Source of the DNA: an uncultured Cohaesibacter sp.
GTDB taxonomy: Bacteria; Pseudomonadota; Alphaproteobacteria; Rhizobiales; Cohaesibacteraceae
Direction of reading: 5' to 3'
Length of the DNA stretch: 64,000 nucleotides
Assembly: GCF_963664735.1 (NCBI RefSeq)
Contig: NZ_OY761553.1
Coordinates: 3,283,001 to 3,347,000 of the forward strand
Shown: piece by piece, positions 34,968-44,052 of the stretch
Layout: each line of letters begins with the position of its first letter
Numbering within the stretch: the first letter of the stretch is position 1
Notes under the pieces: model-generated
What the model saw: the letters and a program-made list of their open reading frames with translations, nothing else
Told to the model about the DNA's origin: nothing
Database searches by the model: none
Position numbers and translations under genes: made by a program

Positions 34968-35396
34968 ATGTCTGATCGCATCTTCATCAAGGAAGGTTTG
35001 AGCCTTGACACAGATGAACTGGAGGAGCGCTTTATCCGTGCTTCCGGCCCCGGTGGTCAGAATGTGAACAAGGTGTCCACTGCTGTGGAATTGCGCTTTG
35101 ATGTGCGCAAGTCCCCGTCTCTGCCTCCCTACATCAAAGCCAATCTCAGGCGGCAGGCTTCCCATTTGATGACACAGGACGGCATTCTGGTCATGCAGGT
35201 TCAAACCCATCGCACGCAGGCAAGAAATCGGGAAGAAGCCATAGAACGCCTAGTAGCCCTTATCGAAAAAGCGGCCTACAGACCCAAGAGGCGCATTGCG
35301 ACCAAACCAACAAAGGCCAGCAAGACAAGGCGCATGGATAGCAAGACAAAGCGCGGTGCAATCAAAAAGCTGCGGTCATCGAAGAATTTTGACTGA
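34968..35396 (+). CDS. arfB: Alternative ribosome-rescue factor ArfB (peptidyl-tRNA hydrolase)
   Basis: A 142-residue release-factor-like protein that frees ribosomes stalled on non-stop mRNA. The catalytic GGQ is in RASGPGGQNVNKVSTAVELR, as in YaeJ/ICT1. The C-terminal tail is strongly basic (KTRRMDSKTKRGAIKK), which in this family threads into the empty mRNA channel; it lacks the codon-recognition domain of RF1/RF2. ATG 34968 is used; an overlapping TTG at 34962 is less likely. Confidence 0.95.
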   Translation: MSDRIFIKEGLSLDTDELEERFIRASGPGGQNVNKVSTAVELRFDVRKSPSLPPYIKANLRRQASHLMTQDGILVMQVQTHRTQARNREEAIERLVALIEKAAYRPKRRIATKPTKASKTRRMDSKTKRGAIKKLRSSKNFD

Positions 35397-35456
35397 CACG
35401 CGCGTGTTTGGCGCATAGTCTTTCAGCTTGAAACGGTCAGCGGAAGCTTGCCGTCC

Positions 35457-36983
35457 TCAAACAACCAGCGACGGAGTTGCAACTCTGTAGCCAAGCGCTT
35501 CGGCAATTTCTTCACTTCCGGGCTGATCTTTTCCGGCCAGATCTGCCAAGGTGCGCGCCAGTTTGAGAACCCGATGATAGCCACGCGCTGAAAGGGCCAT
35601 TGTCTGGGCGGCATGCGCCAACAGGGTTCTGGCCTCTCCCTTGAGTTCGCAAATGTGCTCAATCAGGCTCGCCGGGCATTGCGCATTTGTGTTGACGTTA
35701 TCCGCCCCCAAGGCAAGATACCGCTCTTTCTGGACTTTTCGGGCCTGCCGAACGCGTGCGCCGACTTCCTCGGATCCTTCCTTGCTGGCGGGCAGCATCA
35801 GATCCGTAGCGGAAACGGCCGGGACTTCAATACGCAGATCGAACCGATCCAGCAGTGGGCCGGAAATGCGCGCTTGATAATCTGCTGCGCAGCGAGGGCC
35901 TCTTTTGCAGACATAGCCCGGCTCACCGGCATGTCCACATCGACATGGATTCATCGCAGCAATCAACTGGAACCGCGCCGGATAGGTGACCCGATGATTG
36001 GCGCGCGCGATGATCGCTTCGCCGCTTTCAATCGGTTGCCGCAAACTATCGAGCACTTGCGGCGAGAATTCAGGCAATTCATCAAGAAACAAAATCCCGT
36101 TATGGGCCAAAGCGACCTCGCCTGGCTTGGCGCGCATGCCGCCACCCACCATCGCCGCCATGGAGGCGGAATGGTGAGGGCTACGAAACGGGCGCACGGC
36201 AGACAATTGCCCACTGGGCAATAACCCTGCGATGGAATGAATCATCGATACATCGAGCAACTCCGCTGGCGACAAAGGCGGCAAGATAGTCGGCAATCGC
36301 GCGGCCAGCATGGACTTGCCTGAGCCGGGCGGGCCGACCATGAGCATATTGTGACCACCGGCTGCCGTGACCTCTAGCGCCCGTTTTGCCATTTCCTGCC
36401 CCTTGATGTCCCTCAGGTCGAGGGATAAATCATTTTGGCTCCGAATCGATGCTCTGGGGCGCGACAAAACCTGACTGCCCTTGAAGTGGTTCGCCAGAGA
36501 GATAAGGCTATCAGGTGCGAGAATATCCATATCCGGATCAGCCCAAGCCGCCTCCGGACCGCATTCTAGCGGGCAGATCAAGCCCCTTTCCTCTGCGTTG
36601 GCGGCAATCGCGGCAGGCAAGGCACCAACAACGGCGGCGAGCCTGCCATCCAGAGACAATTCACCCAGAACCGTATAGGCATCAAGACAATCGGCAGGAA
36701 TCGCGCCGATCGCAGCCATCAAGCCCAGCGCTATGGGCAAATCGAAATGACTCCCTTCCTTGGGCAAATCGGCAGGTGCCAGATTGATCGTTATGCGCTT
36801 TGGTGGCAGTGACAAGCCAGACGCAGAAAGCGCAGCGCGCACGCGTTCGCGACTCTCCCCAACCGCTTTATCCGGCAAGCCAACGATGGTGAAGGCAGGA
36901 AGACCGGACGCAACATGAACCTGAACATCAACAGGTGTTGCCGCGATGCCTTGGAAGGAAACCGTTTGAACGTGAGACACCAT
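35457..36983 (-). CDS. comM: YifB/ComM-family Mg-chelatase-like AAA ATPase
   Basis: A 508-residue protein with an N-terminal Lon-like/ChlI domain (VQVHVASGLPAFTIVGLPD, INLAPADLPKEGSHFDLPIA), a AAA+ core with Walker A MVGPPGSGKSMLAARLPTIL and Walker B GILFLDELPEF, and the C-terminal ChlI lid (TMALSARGYHRVLKLARTLADL). A Cys-containing insert NPCRCGHAGEPGYVCKRGPRC is a probable zinc site. In naturally competent bacteria ComM is a helicase promoting branch migration in transformation; in others its role is less clear. It stands alone here, convergent with arfB. Confidence 0.93.
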   Translation of the reverse strand: MVSHVQTVSFQGIAATPVDVQVHVASGLPAFTIVGLPDKAVGESRERVRAALSASGLSLPPKRITINLAPADLPKEGSHFDLPIALGLMAAIGAIPADCLDAYTVLGELSLDGRLAAVVGALPAAIAANAEERGLICPLECGPEAAWADPDMDILAPDSLISLANHFKGSQVLSRPRASIRSQNDLSLDLRDIKGQEMAKRALEVTAAGGHNMLMVGPPGSGKSMLAARLPTILPPLSPAELLDVSMIHSIAGLLPSGQLSAVRPFRSPHHSASMAAMVGGGMRAKPGEVALAHNGILFLDELPEFSPQVLDSLRQPIESGEAIIARANHRVTYPARFQLIAAMNPCRCGHAGEPGYVCKRGPRCAADYQARISGPLLDRFDLRIEVPAVSATDLMLPASKEGSEEVGARVRQARKVQKERYLALGADNVNTNAQCPASLIEHICELKGEARTLLAHAAQTMALSARGYHRVLKLARTLADLAGKDQPGSEEIAEALGYRVATPSLVV

Positions 36984-37140
36984 GGCTCGCCCGCAAAATG
37001 AATTAAATAGTCATCGGTGATAAAAGGTATTGAAACCTTATGCTTCTCAGGGTTGCATATCAAGAACAATATGTGAACAAATTCTTTTGCTGCACAAGAA
37101 AAGCTGTTAGTTTATGCCCTGTAATGGGGAAAAAGAACCA

Positions 37141-37668
37141 ATGAACGAACAGCGCCTTCACTTTTGTTATCATGACAGCCCAATCGGCCCGCTTCTGTTG
37201 CAAGGCAACAAGAGGTGCCTGAGTGGTCTGATATTCCCGAAAGGGAATGACAAGGCACCAGCCAATGCAAGCTGGCTAGAGCATCCCGATGACTTTTCTC
37301 AGACCCGACGGGAACTTGATGCCTATTTTGCCAAAAGGTTGGAACGGTTCACCGTACCCTACTCGCTGACAGGATCAGCATTCCAGCTTGCCGTTTGGCG
37401 AGCACTCTGCTCAATTCCCTACGGTTCCGTAACCAGCTATGGCGATATCGCGCAGAAAGTGGGTAAACCCAAAGGCGCTCAGGCGGTCGGCATGGCCAAC
37501 CACGCCAATCCGCTGCCGATTATCATCCCCTGCCACCGCGTGATTGGCAAAGATGGTTCGATGGTTGGCTTCGGAGGAGGACTGGACTTGAAGCGCTGGC
37601 TGCTTGAACATGAAGGTATTACGCCGGGACCAATCTGTAGCGCCGGCCAGCTCGGATTTGATTTTTAA
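37141..37668 (+). CDS. ogt: Methylated-DNA-[protein]-cysteine S-methyltransferase
   Basis: A 175-residue suicide repair protein that removes O6-alkyl groups from guanine. The acceptor Cys is in the motif PIIIPCHRVIG, preceded by the DNA-binding helix-turn-helix SYGDIAQKVGKPKGAQAVGMA. There is no Ada-type N-terminal domain, so this is the Ogt type. The start ATG 37141 has GGGGAAAAAGAA upstream; an in-frame ATG at 37114 would add nine residues. Confidence 0.93.
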   Translation: MNEQRLHFCYHDSPIGPLLLQGNKRCLSGLIFPKGNDKAPANASWLEHPDDFSQTRRELDAYFAKRLERFTVPYSLTGSAFQLAVWRALCSIPYGSVTSYGDIAQKVGKPKGAQAVGMANHANPLPIIIPCHRVIGKDGSMVGFGGGLDLKRWLLEHEGITPGPICSAGQLGFDF

Positions 37669-37698
37669 TGCTCGCCCCTTTTAAGCCCGGCCTCTCAG

Positions 37699-38223
37699 TC
37701 AGAGCCAACGACGAACAGATTGGCAATAGGCCCGATAGCTTTCACCGAATTCCTCTGACAGATAACGCTCTTCGCGCACGATGATATAGTGGTCGAGATA
37801 AACAAACATGATCACAGTCGCGACAATGAAGGGCACGCTGTCAAACATAATCGCGCCACCTAGCAGCAGGGCAACAAAGCCCACATACATGGGATTGCGG
37901 CTATAACGGAAGGCGCCATTGCTGACCAGCTCAGAGGCAGAATCCTTCAATGTGGTTGTGGTTCCAACCGCCTTGAACTTGAAAAAGCCCCAACCCATAA
38001 AGGCAAAGCCCGCCCAGCCGACCAGAAAGCCCAAAATGACAAGCGCCATGACGGGAATTCCAAGCGCTGATAGCGGCCCGACAGAGCGAAAGAAAAACCA
38101 CTCCAGCGCCAATGCACTGCCACCACACAGGACAAAGATCAATGGCGGTATGGCAAGACGAATCCCCGGAGACTGGAGTTTGACCGCATCGGTTCTCACA
38201 GAGTCATCATCGGTTTTGGTCAT
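37699..38223 (-). CDS. Membrane methyltransferase of the isoprenylcysteine carboxyl methyltransferase/PEMT type
   Basis: A 174-residue protein with about four hydrophobic segments. The conserved C-terminal signature of the family, GAFRYSRNPMYVGFVALLLGG followed by IIVREERYLSEEFGESYRAY, binds SAM. Bacterial members rarely have a known substrate, so only a membrane-embedded SAM methyltransferase is supported. The ATG 38223 follows AGAGG at eight bases. It converges on the alkyltransferase gene, with no clear terminator between. Confidence 0.85.
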   Translation of the reverse strand: MTKTDDDSVRTDAVKLQSPGIRLAIPPLIFVLCGGSALALEWFFFRSVGPLSALGIPVMALVILGFLVGWAGFAFMGWGFFKFKAVGTTTTLKDSASELVSNGAFRYSRNPMYVGFVALLLGGAIMFDSVPFIVATVIMFVYLDHYIIVREERYLSEEFGESYRAYCQSVRRWL

Positions 38224-38434
38224 GAAAATGCCTCTCATCAAAACGGACAGACTGCCTGAATAGTCTCAGCGTAACAACAATCTGCACTCTAAAAGCAAAC
38301 GGTAGTATAAACTCGCAAGCCTATTGCGTAACAATGCTCAGATGGGAAACTGGCGTGTTAGCAACAAGTTCGTACAACTACCGCTTGAAATATGTCTTTT
38401 CATGACCACCCGTCGATTGCTTACTCAATTCCCT

Positions 38435-39622
38435 CTAGTCCAAAAGATGTTCATAGCGTTGATCCGTCAGGGTTTTCAAAAAGGCCACGAGAGCCTTGAT
38501 CCGGCGTTCATCCAATGCCGGGCCCTCGCTCAGCTTTTCCATGTCGATCGTTCCATCCACTTCCGGCGCGCCCCAAGGCATGCCAGTTTCGGGATTGATC
38601 CGGGCCTTCTTGGCCCGCGAATTGTATTTGTTATAGAAGCGGATCACCGTTTCCAGATCATTGAACACGCCGTTATGCATATAGGGACCGGTAACAGCCA
38701 CATTACGCAAGGTGCTGGTCTTGTATTTTCCGTCTTCTGCCTGTCCATCAACTGCGCCATTGTCCAGAAGGCCGTGATCGATAAACGTCTCTCCCTTGCC
38801 ATTTTGCGCCCGCAAGGCCGTGTTTACCGGCACACCAATGTTGAAATACTGGTAGTTGCTGAAGGTTTCTTTCTTCATGCCCGGGCGCGGCTGAAGCTGA
38901 TGGCAAAGATTGCAGTTGGTGAATTGTTGGGAGAAAAACAGCGTTCGCCCCAGTTCTTCCTCGTTGGTAAATTCGGCTTCGCCACGCAAATAGCGATCAT
39001 ATTTCGAATCAAAAGGACTGAAGAAGTCGGTGCGTTCAAACGCGGCAATCGCTTCGGTCATCGCGCGATAGGCCCGATCGGGTTCGTCGAAAATATCTTC
39101 GCCATAGAGCAGCTTGAAGCCGTTCAGATATTCCTCGTTCTCTTTAAGGCGCTCGACCACGGAGGCCTTGTCCGGCATGCCCATTTCAATCGGGTTGAGA
39201 GGAGGTCCGCCCGCCTGCCCTTCCAGATCCGGCTCGCGCCCATCGTGGAACTGGCCACCGACGTAAAGGCCTTCCTTGTTGATATGAAATTCAGGGCTGA
39301 AAGACGCATAGCTGGCGGTTGGCGCATTGCGGTCACCGATTGAACGATCATCATCCCCCAGTGATGCGGCGCGTCCTGGCGCCCCATCAAGCCCGTTAGG
39401 CCGCGGGTCAGCAAAGCCCGCGTCCGGAGAATGACAGGTGGCGCAAGCCTGATTGCGATTCTTGGAGAGATTCTCGTCAAAGAACAATGCGGCACCAAGA
39501 CCTTCTAGCGTTGCCTTGTCGGAAGGCAAGGTGGGAAGATCTTCAGCACGAGATGCGGTGATAGCCAACGTGGACAGGGAGACACACAGGGCCATTATCC
39601 GCAGTGATACCAGCTGGGACAT
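38435..39622 (-). CDS. Dihaem cytochrome c peroxidase (CcpA/MauG family)
   Basis: A 395-residue periplasmic protein: signal peptide SLRIMALCVSLSTLAITASR, then two c-type haem motifs CATCH (about 60-64) and CNLCH (about 237-241). TFIDHGLLDNG and LRNVAVTGPYMHNGVFN carry expected distal ligands. The family reduces hydrogen peroxide using electrons from small cytochromes, or in MauG modifies proteins. No methylamine dehydrogenase genes are nearby, so a peroxidase role is more likely. GAGGAAAGC immediately before ATG 39622 decides the start. Confidence 0.93.
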   Translation of the reverse strand: MSQLVSLRIMALCVSLSTLAITASRAEDLPTLPSDKATLEGLGAALFFDENLSKNRNQACATCHSPDAGFADPRPNGLDGAPGRAASLGDDDRSIGDRNAPTASYASFSPEFHINKEGLYVGGQFHDGREPDLEGQAGGPPLNPIEMGMPDKASVVERLKENEEYLNGFKLLYGEDIFDEPDRAYRAMTEAIAAFERTDFFSPFDSKYDRYLRGEAEFTNEEELGRTLFFSQQFTNCNLCHQLQPRPGMKKETFSNYQYFNIGVPVNTALRAQNGKGETFIDHGLLDNGAVDGQAEDGKYKTSTLRNVAVTGPYMHNGVFNDLETVIRFYNKYNSRAKKARINPETGMPWGAPEVDGTIDMEKLSEGPALDERRIKALVAFLKTLTDQRYEHLLD

Positions 39623-39771
39623 GCTTTCCTCATTCAAAGCATAGCGGCTGGCTGGTCACACCAGACGCAAGACAAATGGGTCCTACAAGGTCTCTTTCCC
39701 CGTAGATACACATATGTCCCGCAGCTGGTCAAGCTTTGTTAGATGGGCCAGTTTGCCCTCAATATTTGGGT

Positions 39772-40725
39772 TCAGGCGCGTTTGGCTTCAATTGCGTCCC
39801 AAACCATGGCAGCAATATCAATACCGGAAAGCTTCTGAATAGACCGAATGCCGGTTGGGGAGGTCACATTGATCTCGGTAAGATAGCCACCGATGACGTC
39901 AATACCGACCAGAATGAAACCCATTTCCTTCAGCGATGGCCCGATGCGGGCGCAGATTTCCTTTTCGCGCTCGGTCAGCTCGGTTTTGGCTGCAGCGCCA
40001 CCGCGTACCATGTTGGAACGAAGATCATCTTCAGCCGGAATACGGTTGACCGCGCCAGCGGCTTCGCCGTCGACGAGAAGAATGCGCTTGTCACCGGCTT
40101 TCACGTCAGGCAGGAATTTCTGGGCAACCCATGGCTCGCGGAAAATGTCGCCAAACAGAGCGACCAATGATCCGAAGTTCTGATCATGTTCGCCGAGACG
40201 GAAAACGGCAGCGCCGCCATGGCCATAAAGCGGCTTCATGACAATTTCGCCGTGCTTTTCCTTGAAGGCGCGCAATTCATCTTCCGAGCGGGTGATGATG
40301 GTTGGCGGCATCAGATCAGGAAAGCGGGTAACGAAGATTTTCTCTGGCGCATTGCGCACGTTGGTCGGATCGTTGACCACCAGCGTCTTTGGATGAATGC
40401 GCTCGAGCATGTGGGTCGCCGAGATGTAATTGAGATCGAACGGCGGGTCCTGACGCATATGGATGACATCGAACTCAGCCAGATTGGTACGAACCGCTTT
40501 GCCCAGTGTGAAGTGGTTGCCATCTTCATCTCGAACCTCGACCGGCTCAACAGAAGCAAAGACCTCACCATCTTCCATGGCCATGGTATCCACCGTGTAG
40601 TGATAGATTTCATGTCCGCGCTTTTGCGCTTCCAGCATCATCGCGAAGGTGGAATCCCCCGTGATCTTGATGCTTTTGATGTGATCCATTTGAAACGCGA
40701 CTTTGAGCGTACGGGACTGAGCCAT
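39772..40725 (-). CDS. gshB: Glutathione synthase
   Basis: A 317-residue ATP-grasp ligase joining gamma-glutamylcysteine and glycine. It begins with [20 protein letters not shown] and has [19 protein letters not shown], the ATP-grasp loops [17 protein letters not shown] and [19 protein letters not shown], and the metal-binding [19 protein letters not shown]. It follows yraN by about 124 bases and completes the rsmI-yraN-gshB set typical of Hyphomicrobiales. Confidence 0.97.
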   Translation of the reverse strand: MAQSRTLKVAFQMDHIKSIKITGDSTFAMMLEAQKRGHEIYHYTVDTMAMEDGEVFASVEPVEVRDEDGNHFTLGKAVRTNLAEFDVIHMRQDPPFDLNYISATHMLERIHPKTLVVNDPTNVRNAPEKIFVTRFPDLMPPTIITRSEDELRAFKEKHGEIVMKPLYGHGGAAVFRLGEHDQNFGSLVALFGDIFREPWVAQKFLPDVKAGDKRILLVDGEAAGAVNRIPAEDDLRSNMVRGGAAAKTELTEREKEICARIGPSLKEMGFILVGIDVIGGYLTEINVTSPTGIRSIQKLSGIDIAAMVWDAIEAKRA

Positions 40726-40849
40726 AACGAATGCTCCGGCTAGAGAATATTGGGATTGTCCGGAGCTTTGGCCCGGAAGAACAGTGTTGAGTCCTATATG
40801 TCCGCTTTGCAGTCATATTTCAAGGCTCTGTAGCAGTGAGAAAATTCGA

Positions 40850-41266
40850 TTAAAAAGCCTCGAATGCGGATTCCAGATGAGACCACAGGGGCACCGCTCG
40901 CGCACCTTTGGCGAAGGCCATGATATCGAAGCGATAGCTGGAGACCGTTTCATCCTCGAAATGCGCGACATAGTGGCTTGCGGCAGCCACAATACGGGCC
41001 TGATTGCGCGGCGTGATCGCATAAAGCGCATCATCCATCCGGTCGCGGTATTTGACCTCCAGAAAGACAACGAGATCGCCTTTGCGGCAAATCAGGTCGA
41101 TTTCTCCCCCTTGCGCCTTATAACGTCGCTTCAGGATTTCATATCCCTTGGCCCGCATGATCCAGCCTGCCCAGCGTTCAGAGCGGACACCCCTGTCATA
41201 GCTCTCCTTGCGATGTTGGTCCTTGCTGGCTTTGCGTCGGGGTCTGGGGGGGAAAGCTTGTTGCAT
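40850..41266 (-). CDS. yraN: YraN/UPF0102-family putative endonuclease
   Basis: A 138-residue protein with the restriction-endonuclease-like core RYKAQGGEIDLICRKGDLVVFLEVKYR: the E-x-D ... E-V-K pattern of nuclease active sites (about residues 53-73). The biological role is unsettled. It begins five bases after rsmI stops, so the two are co-translated. The N-terminal 20 residues are basic and variable. Confidence 0.92.
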   Translation of the reverse strand: MQQAFPPRPRRKASKDQHRKESYDRGVRSERWAGWIMRAKGYEILKRRYKAQGGEIDLICRKGDLVVFLEVKYRDRMDDALYAITPRNQARIVAAASHYVAHFEDETVSSYRFDIMAFAKGARAVPLWSHLESAFEAF

Positions 41267-41271
41267 GCGTT

Positions 41272-42276
41272 TCAGGCTTTTTTGTCCGAAGCCAATTCGT
41301 CTTTCAGGGCTTGCGCCCGTTTGTAGATATCATTCTTTTTGGCGCCGACCTTTTGTGCAATCTCGGCAGAAAGAGCTTTTATATGAAGCCCCTTCTCAAG
41401 CCCGTCCCTGATCATTGCGTCGATGTCCTGCTCATCCGGCTGCTGATGTTCGAGAGGGCCAACCAACACCACGGCCTCGCCTTTCGGGGCGTCTGCATCG
41501 GCATAATGTGCGGCTAGGTCTGCAAGTGAACCACGATGAAACTCTTCGAATTTCTTGGTCAGTTCCCTTGCAACGACAATCTCGCGCTCCTCGCCCAGAT
41601 GCTCGGTCATTGCAGGCAGCACAGCGCCAAGGCGACGCGGGCTCTCATAAAAAACCAGTGTGCCGGGAATATCCTTGAGATCCGCAAGTTTGCGATCTCT
41701 CGCTCCTGCCTTTTGGGGTAGAAATCCGGCAAAATGGATTTGATCGGTGGGCAAGCCACTGGCCACCAGAGCAGAAAGCATCGCCGAAGCTCCGGGAATA
41801 GGGACAACGCTATGGCCTTCAGCAACCATATCGGCAACCAGTTTGTAACCGGGATCAGACAGAAGAGGCGTGCCCGCATCAGAGATCAGAGCCACTGCTT
41901 TACCCTCTGCCAAAGCGTTCAAAAGGTAGGGGCGCTGTTTGTCTGCATTATGTTCGTGATAGGTGACAAGGCGCGTGTGAATACCATAATGGGTCAACAG
42001 CTTGCGGGAAACGCGCGTATCCTCGCAGGCGATCAGATCACAGGCAGCAAGGGTCTCGATTGCACGGATCGTCATATCCTTGAGATTGCCGATCGGCGTC
42101 GCCACGATGTAAAGCGCTGAAGGCAGATGCGGTGCCTGATGCCTGGTTCCGAGCAGGAAGAAATCCCTGCGCCTTCCATCGGCACTATCAGGCTGGTCTT
42201 GTTCGTCCAGATCGCTCTCGGTAACCAACAGATCATAGTCATCCTCAGAAGGATCATTGTTCTCGATACTGCTCAT
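41272..42276 (-). CDS. rsmI: 16S rRNA (cytidine(1402)-2'-O)-methyltransferase
   Basis: A 334-residue SAM-dependent enzyme that 2'-O-methylates C1402 in the ribosomal P site. Tetrapyrrole-methylase-fold motifs are ALYIVATPIGNLKDMTIRAI, CEDTRVSRKLLTHYGI, ALISDAGTPLLSDPGYKLV and PIPGASAMLSALVASGLP. There is an acidic N-terminal extension of about 50 residues before the core and a C-terminal RsmI HTH-like domain (SAEIAQKVGAKKNDIYKRAQ). It heads the rsmI-yraN-gshB operon and is divergent from the lipoprotein gene. Confidence 0.96.
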   Translation of the reverse strand: MSSIENNDPSEDDYDLLVTESDLDEQDQPDSADGRRRDFFLLGTRHQAPHLPSALYIVATPIGNLKDMTIRAIETLAACDLIACEDTRVSRKLLTHYGIHTRLVTYHEHNADKQRPYLLNALAEGKAVALISDAGTPLLSDPGYKLVADMVAEGHSVVPIPGASAMLSALVASGLPTDQIHFAGFLPQKAGARDRKLADLKDIPGTLVFYESPRRLGAVLPAMTEHLGEEREIVVARELTKKFEEFHRGSLADLAAHYADADAPKGEAVVLVGPLEHQQPDEQDIDAMIRDGLEKGLHIKALSAEIAQKVGAKKNDIYKRAQALKDELASDKKA

Positions 42277-42725
42277 GGTTTCTGCTTTCTACATCGAATG
42301 ATCTCGAGGCATGATCACGAGGCATGATCACGAGCCTGATAAGCCTCTTTATGCCACCAGTGATGGTTTTAGCGCAATCTATGTTGCCATACAGAGTTTT
42401 ACACTCCATGTGCACTGCCATGGCGATTCGCGACAAATAGGCCACAGTTTTGTTGAAATGTCATACAAATCTGCATCTCACCGCCATCTTGCTTGTTATC
42501 ATTCCATAATTCTGACAAATCAAATAGTGAAGCAAGAGTAGTTGTTGAGATATTCAAGATGCCTATTCGTGCATAAATAGCACTTTACCTGCATGCAGGA
42601 ATATGCTGGCATGGTTTCCATCCAACTCAACACTTTGCAAAACGCACTCGTTACGGAAATGCGGTCTGATTTGGAGGCCAAAATTGTTAAGTTTCTTTCG
42701 CTCATCCCCTGATGCGCAGTCACAC
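42277..42725. other. 449-base divergent control region (rsmI / PBP-activator lipoprotein)
   Basis: AT-rich and without a credible gene. It contains two tandem copies of the 13-mer GAGGCATGATCAC at 42306-42331 plus a partial third GAG, and a perfect 12-base palindrome CCTGCATGCAGG at 42588-42599. Both promoters should lie here but no -35/-10 pair stands out. Confidence 0.45.
42306..42334. repeat. Tandem 13-mer repeat upstream of rsmI
   Basis: GAGGCATGATCAC occurs twice head to tail (42306-42318, 42319-42331) followed by GAG. Each unit contains the palindrome TGATCA. It lies 30 bases upstream of the rsmI start codon on the other strand. Confidence 0.85.
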
Positions 42726-43964
42726 ATGCGCAGAATGGTTGGCCAACTTGTTTCCGGCGCAGTGATCGGCGCTAGCGCATTGCTTGCTGCCTGCAACCCG
42801 ACAACCCTGTCCGGCCCCGGATTTGGCTCTTCATCCGGAATGAATCAGCCTTTGACAATCGCCGAACCTACAGGGGAAGTGCTTGGCACGGGTAGCGTAC
42901 GGGTCGCATTGTTAGCTCCGATTTCTGCATCAGGAATCTTCGGTCAAACAGGTCAGGCCCTTCGCAATGCGGCGGCCATGGCTCTGGAAAATTACAGCTC
43001 GGCTGATTTGCAGGTCATCGTCAAAGATGTTGGTGAAAACACAAACGGCGCATCCCAGCAGGCAAGCAATGCGCTGGCCGAAGGGGCTCAGCTGGTGATC
43101 GGCCCATTGCGGTCTGATGCGGTCAAGAAAGCTGGCATGGTACTCAAGCCTGCTGGCGTGCCGATGATTGCCTTCACCACAGACACCGGTGCTGCGGCAC
43201 AAGGGGTGTATCTGATCAACTTTTCGCCGGAAAATGACGTAGAACGAATCATTTCCTACGCAGCTTCGCAAGGAAAGCGCAGCATCGCTGCCATCGTACC
43301 ACAAACACCTTATGGCAATATCGTGGAAGCTGCCCTGCGTCAGGATGCTGCGCGCTATGGCATGCGCATCATGACCATCGAGAGCTACAAATCCGGCAAC
43401 AAGCCAGATCCATTCGGGCTGCAAAAAGCGGCGGAACAGATTGCGACTGTTAAAGATCAAATTGATACCGTTTTCATTCCTGAAGCCGCCGCAGCCGTTT
43501 CAACTGCACAGCTTCTTGCCGGACAGGGCATCAGGAACAAGACCGTTACCTTCCTTGGTACAGGACAATGGAACCAGCCAGCCATTGCCAGCGAACCCAT
43601 GCTGGCCGGGGCCTGGTATCCGGCACCGCCTCGCATTTTGCGTAATCTGGATGGACGGACCATCGGTTTTGACAGCTTTGCCAATCGCTATGCTGCAAAA
43701 TATGGCTCACAGCCACCACGGGTTGCCTCTTTGGCCTATGACAGCGTGATCCTTGCCGCAGCTCTCGTCGCACAGGCTGGCGAACGTCGCTTTGCACCGG
43801 AAACCCTGACCGATCCGAACGGGTTTATCGGCTTTGGCGACGGATTCTTCCGATTCAGAAAAGATGGCACCTCACAGCGTGGCCTCGCCATCATGGAGAT
43901 TTCAGATGGAAACGCCAAGATTGTTGACGACGCTCCCATGTCGGCAGCAAGCCTGCCGAAATAA
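42726..43964 (+). CDS. Penicillin-binding protein activator-like lipoprotein (LpoA/LppC-type periplasmic binding fold)
   Basis: A 412-residue lipoprotein. MRRMVGQLVSGAVIGASALL leads directly into the lipobox LLAAC, giving a mature protein starting at that Cys. The rest is a type I periplasmic-binding fold (RVALLAPISASGIFGQTGQA, AIVPQTPYGNIVEAALRQDA), as in LpoA, which activates PBP1A in gammaproteobacteria. Alphaproteobacterial members sit beside rsmI as here. I take the ATG at 42726 because it gives a perfect lipoprotein signal; it has no good ribosome site, and upstream codons in frame would bury the signal. Transcription ends at 43986-44012. Confidence 0.87.
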   Translation: MRRMVGQLVSGAVIGASALLAACNPTTLSGPGFGSSSGMNQPLTIAEPTGEVLGTGSVRVALLAPISASGIFGQTGQALRNAAAMALENYSSADLQVIVKDVGENTNGASQQASNALAEGAQLVIGPLRSDAVKKAGMVLKPAGVPMIAFTTDTGAAAQGVYLINFSPENDVERIISYAASQGKRSIAAIVPQTPYGNIVEAALRQDAARYGMRIMTIESYKSGNKPDPFGLQKAAEQIATVKDQIDTVFIPEAAAAVSTAQLLAGQGIRNKTVTFLGTGQWNQPAIASEPMLAGAWYPAPPRILRNLDGRTIGFDSFANRYAAKYGSQPPRVASLAYDSVILAAALVAQAGERRFAPETLTDPNGFIGFGDGFFRFRKDGTSQRGLAIMEISDGNAKIVDDAPMSAASLPK

Positions 43965-43985
43965 GACAAGAGACATAATCAAATC

Positions 43986-44012
43986 AAAGGGAGCCAATTG
44001 GCTCCCTTTTTT
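43986..44012 (+). terminator. Intrinsic terminator after the PBP-activator-like gene
   Basis: AAAGGGAGCC (43986-43995) pairs with GGCTCCCTTT (44000-44009) around AATT, followed by T residues to 44012. It lies between convergent genes and may also act weakly on the minus strand. Confidence 0.9.
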
Positions 44013-44052
44013 GTTGCTCGTTTCACTCAGGCCTTTTTTTGCCACGCCATGC

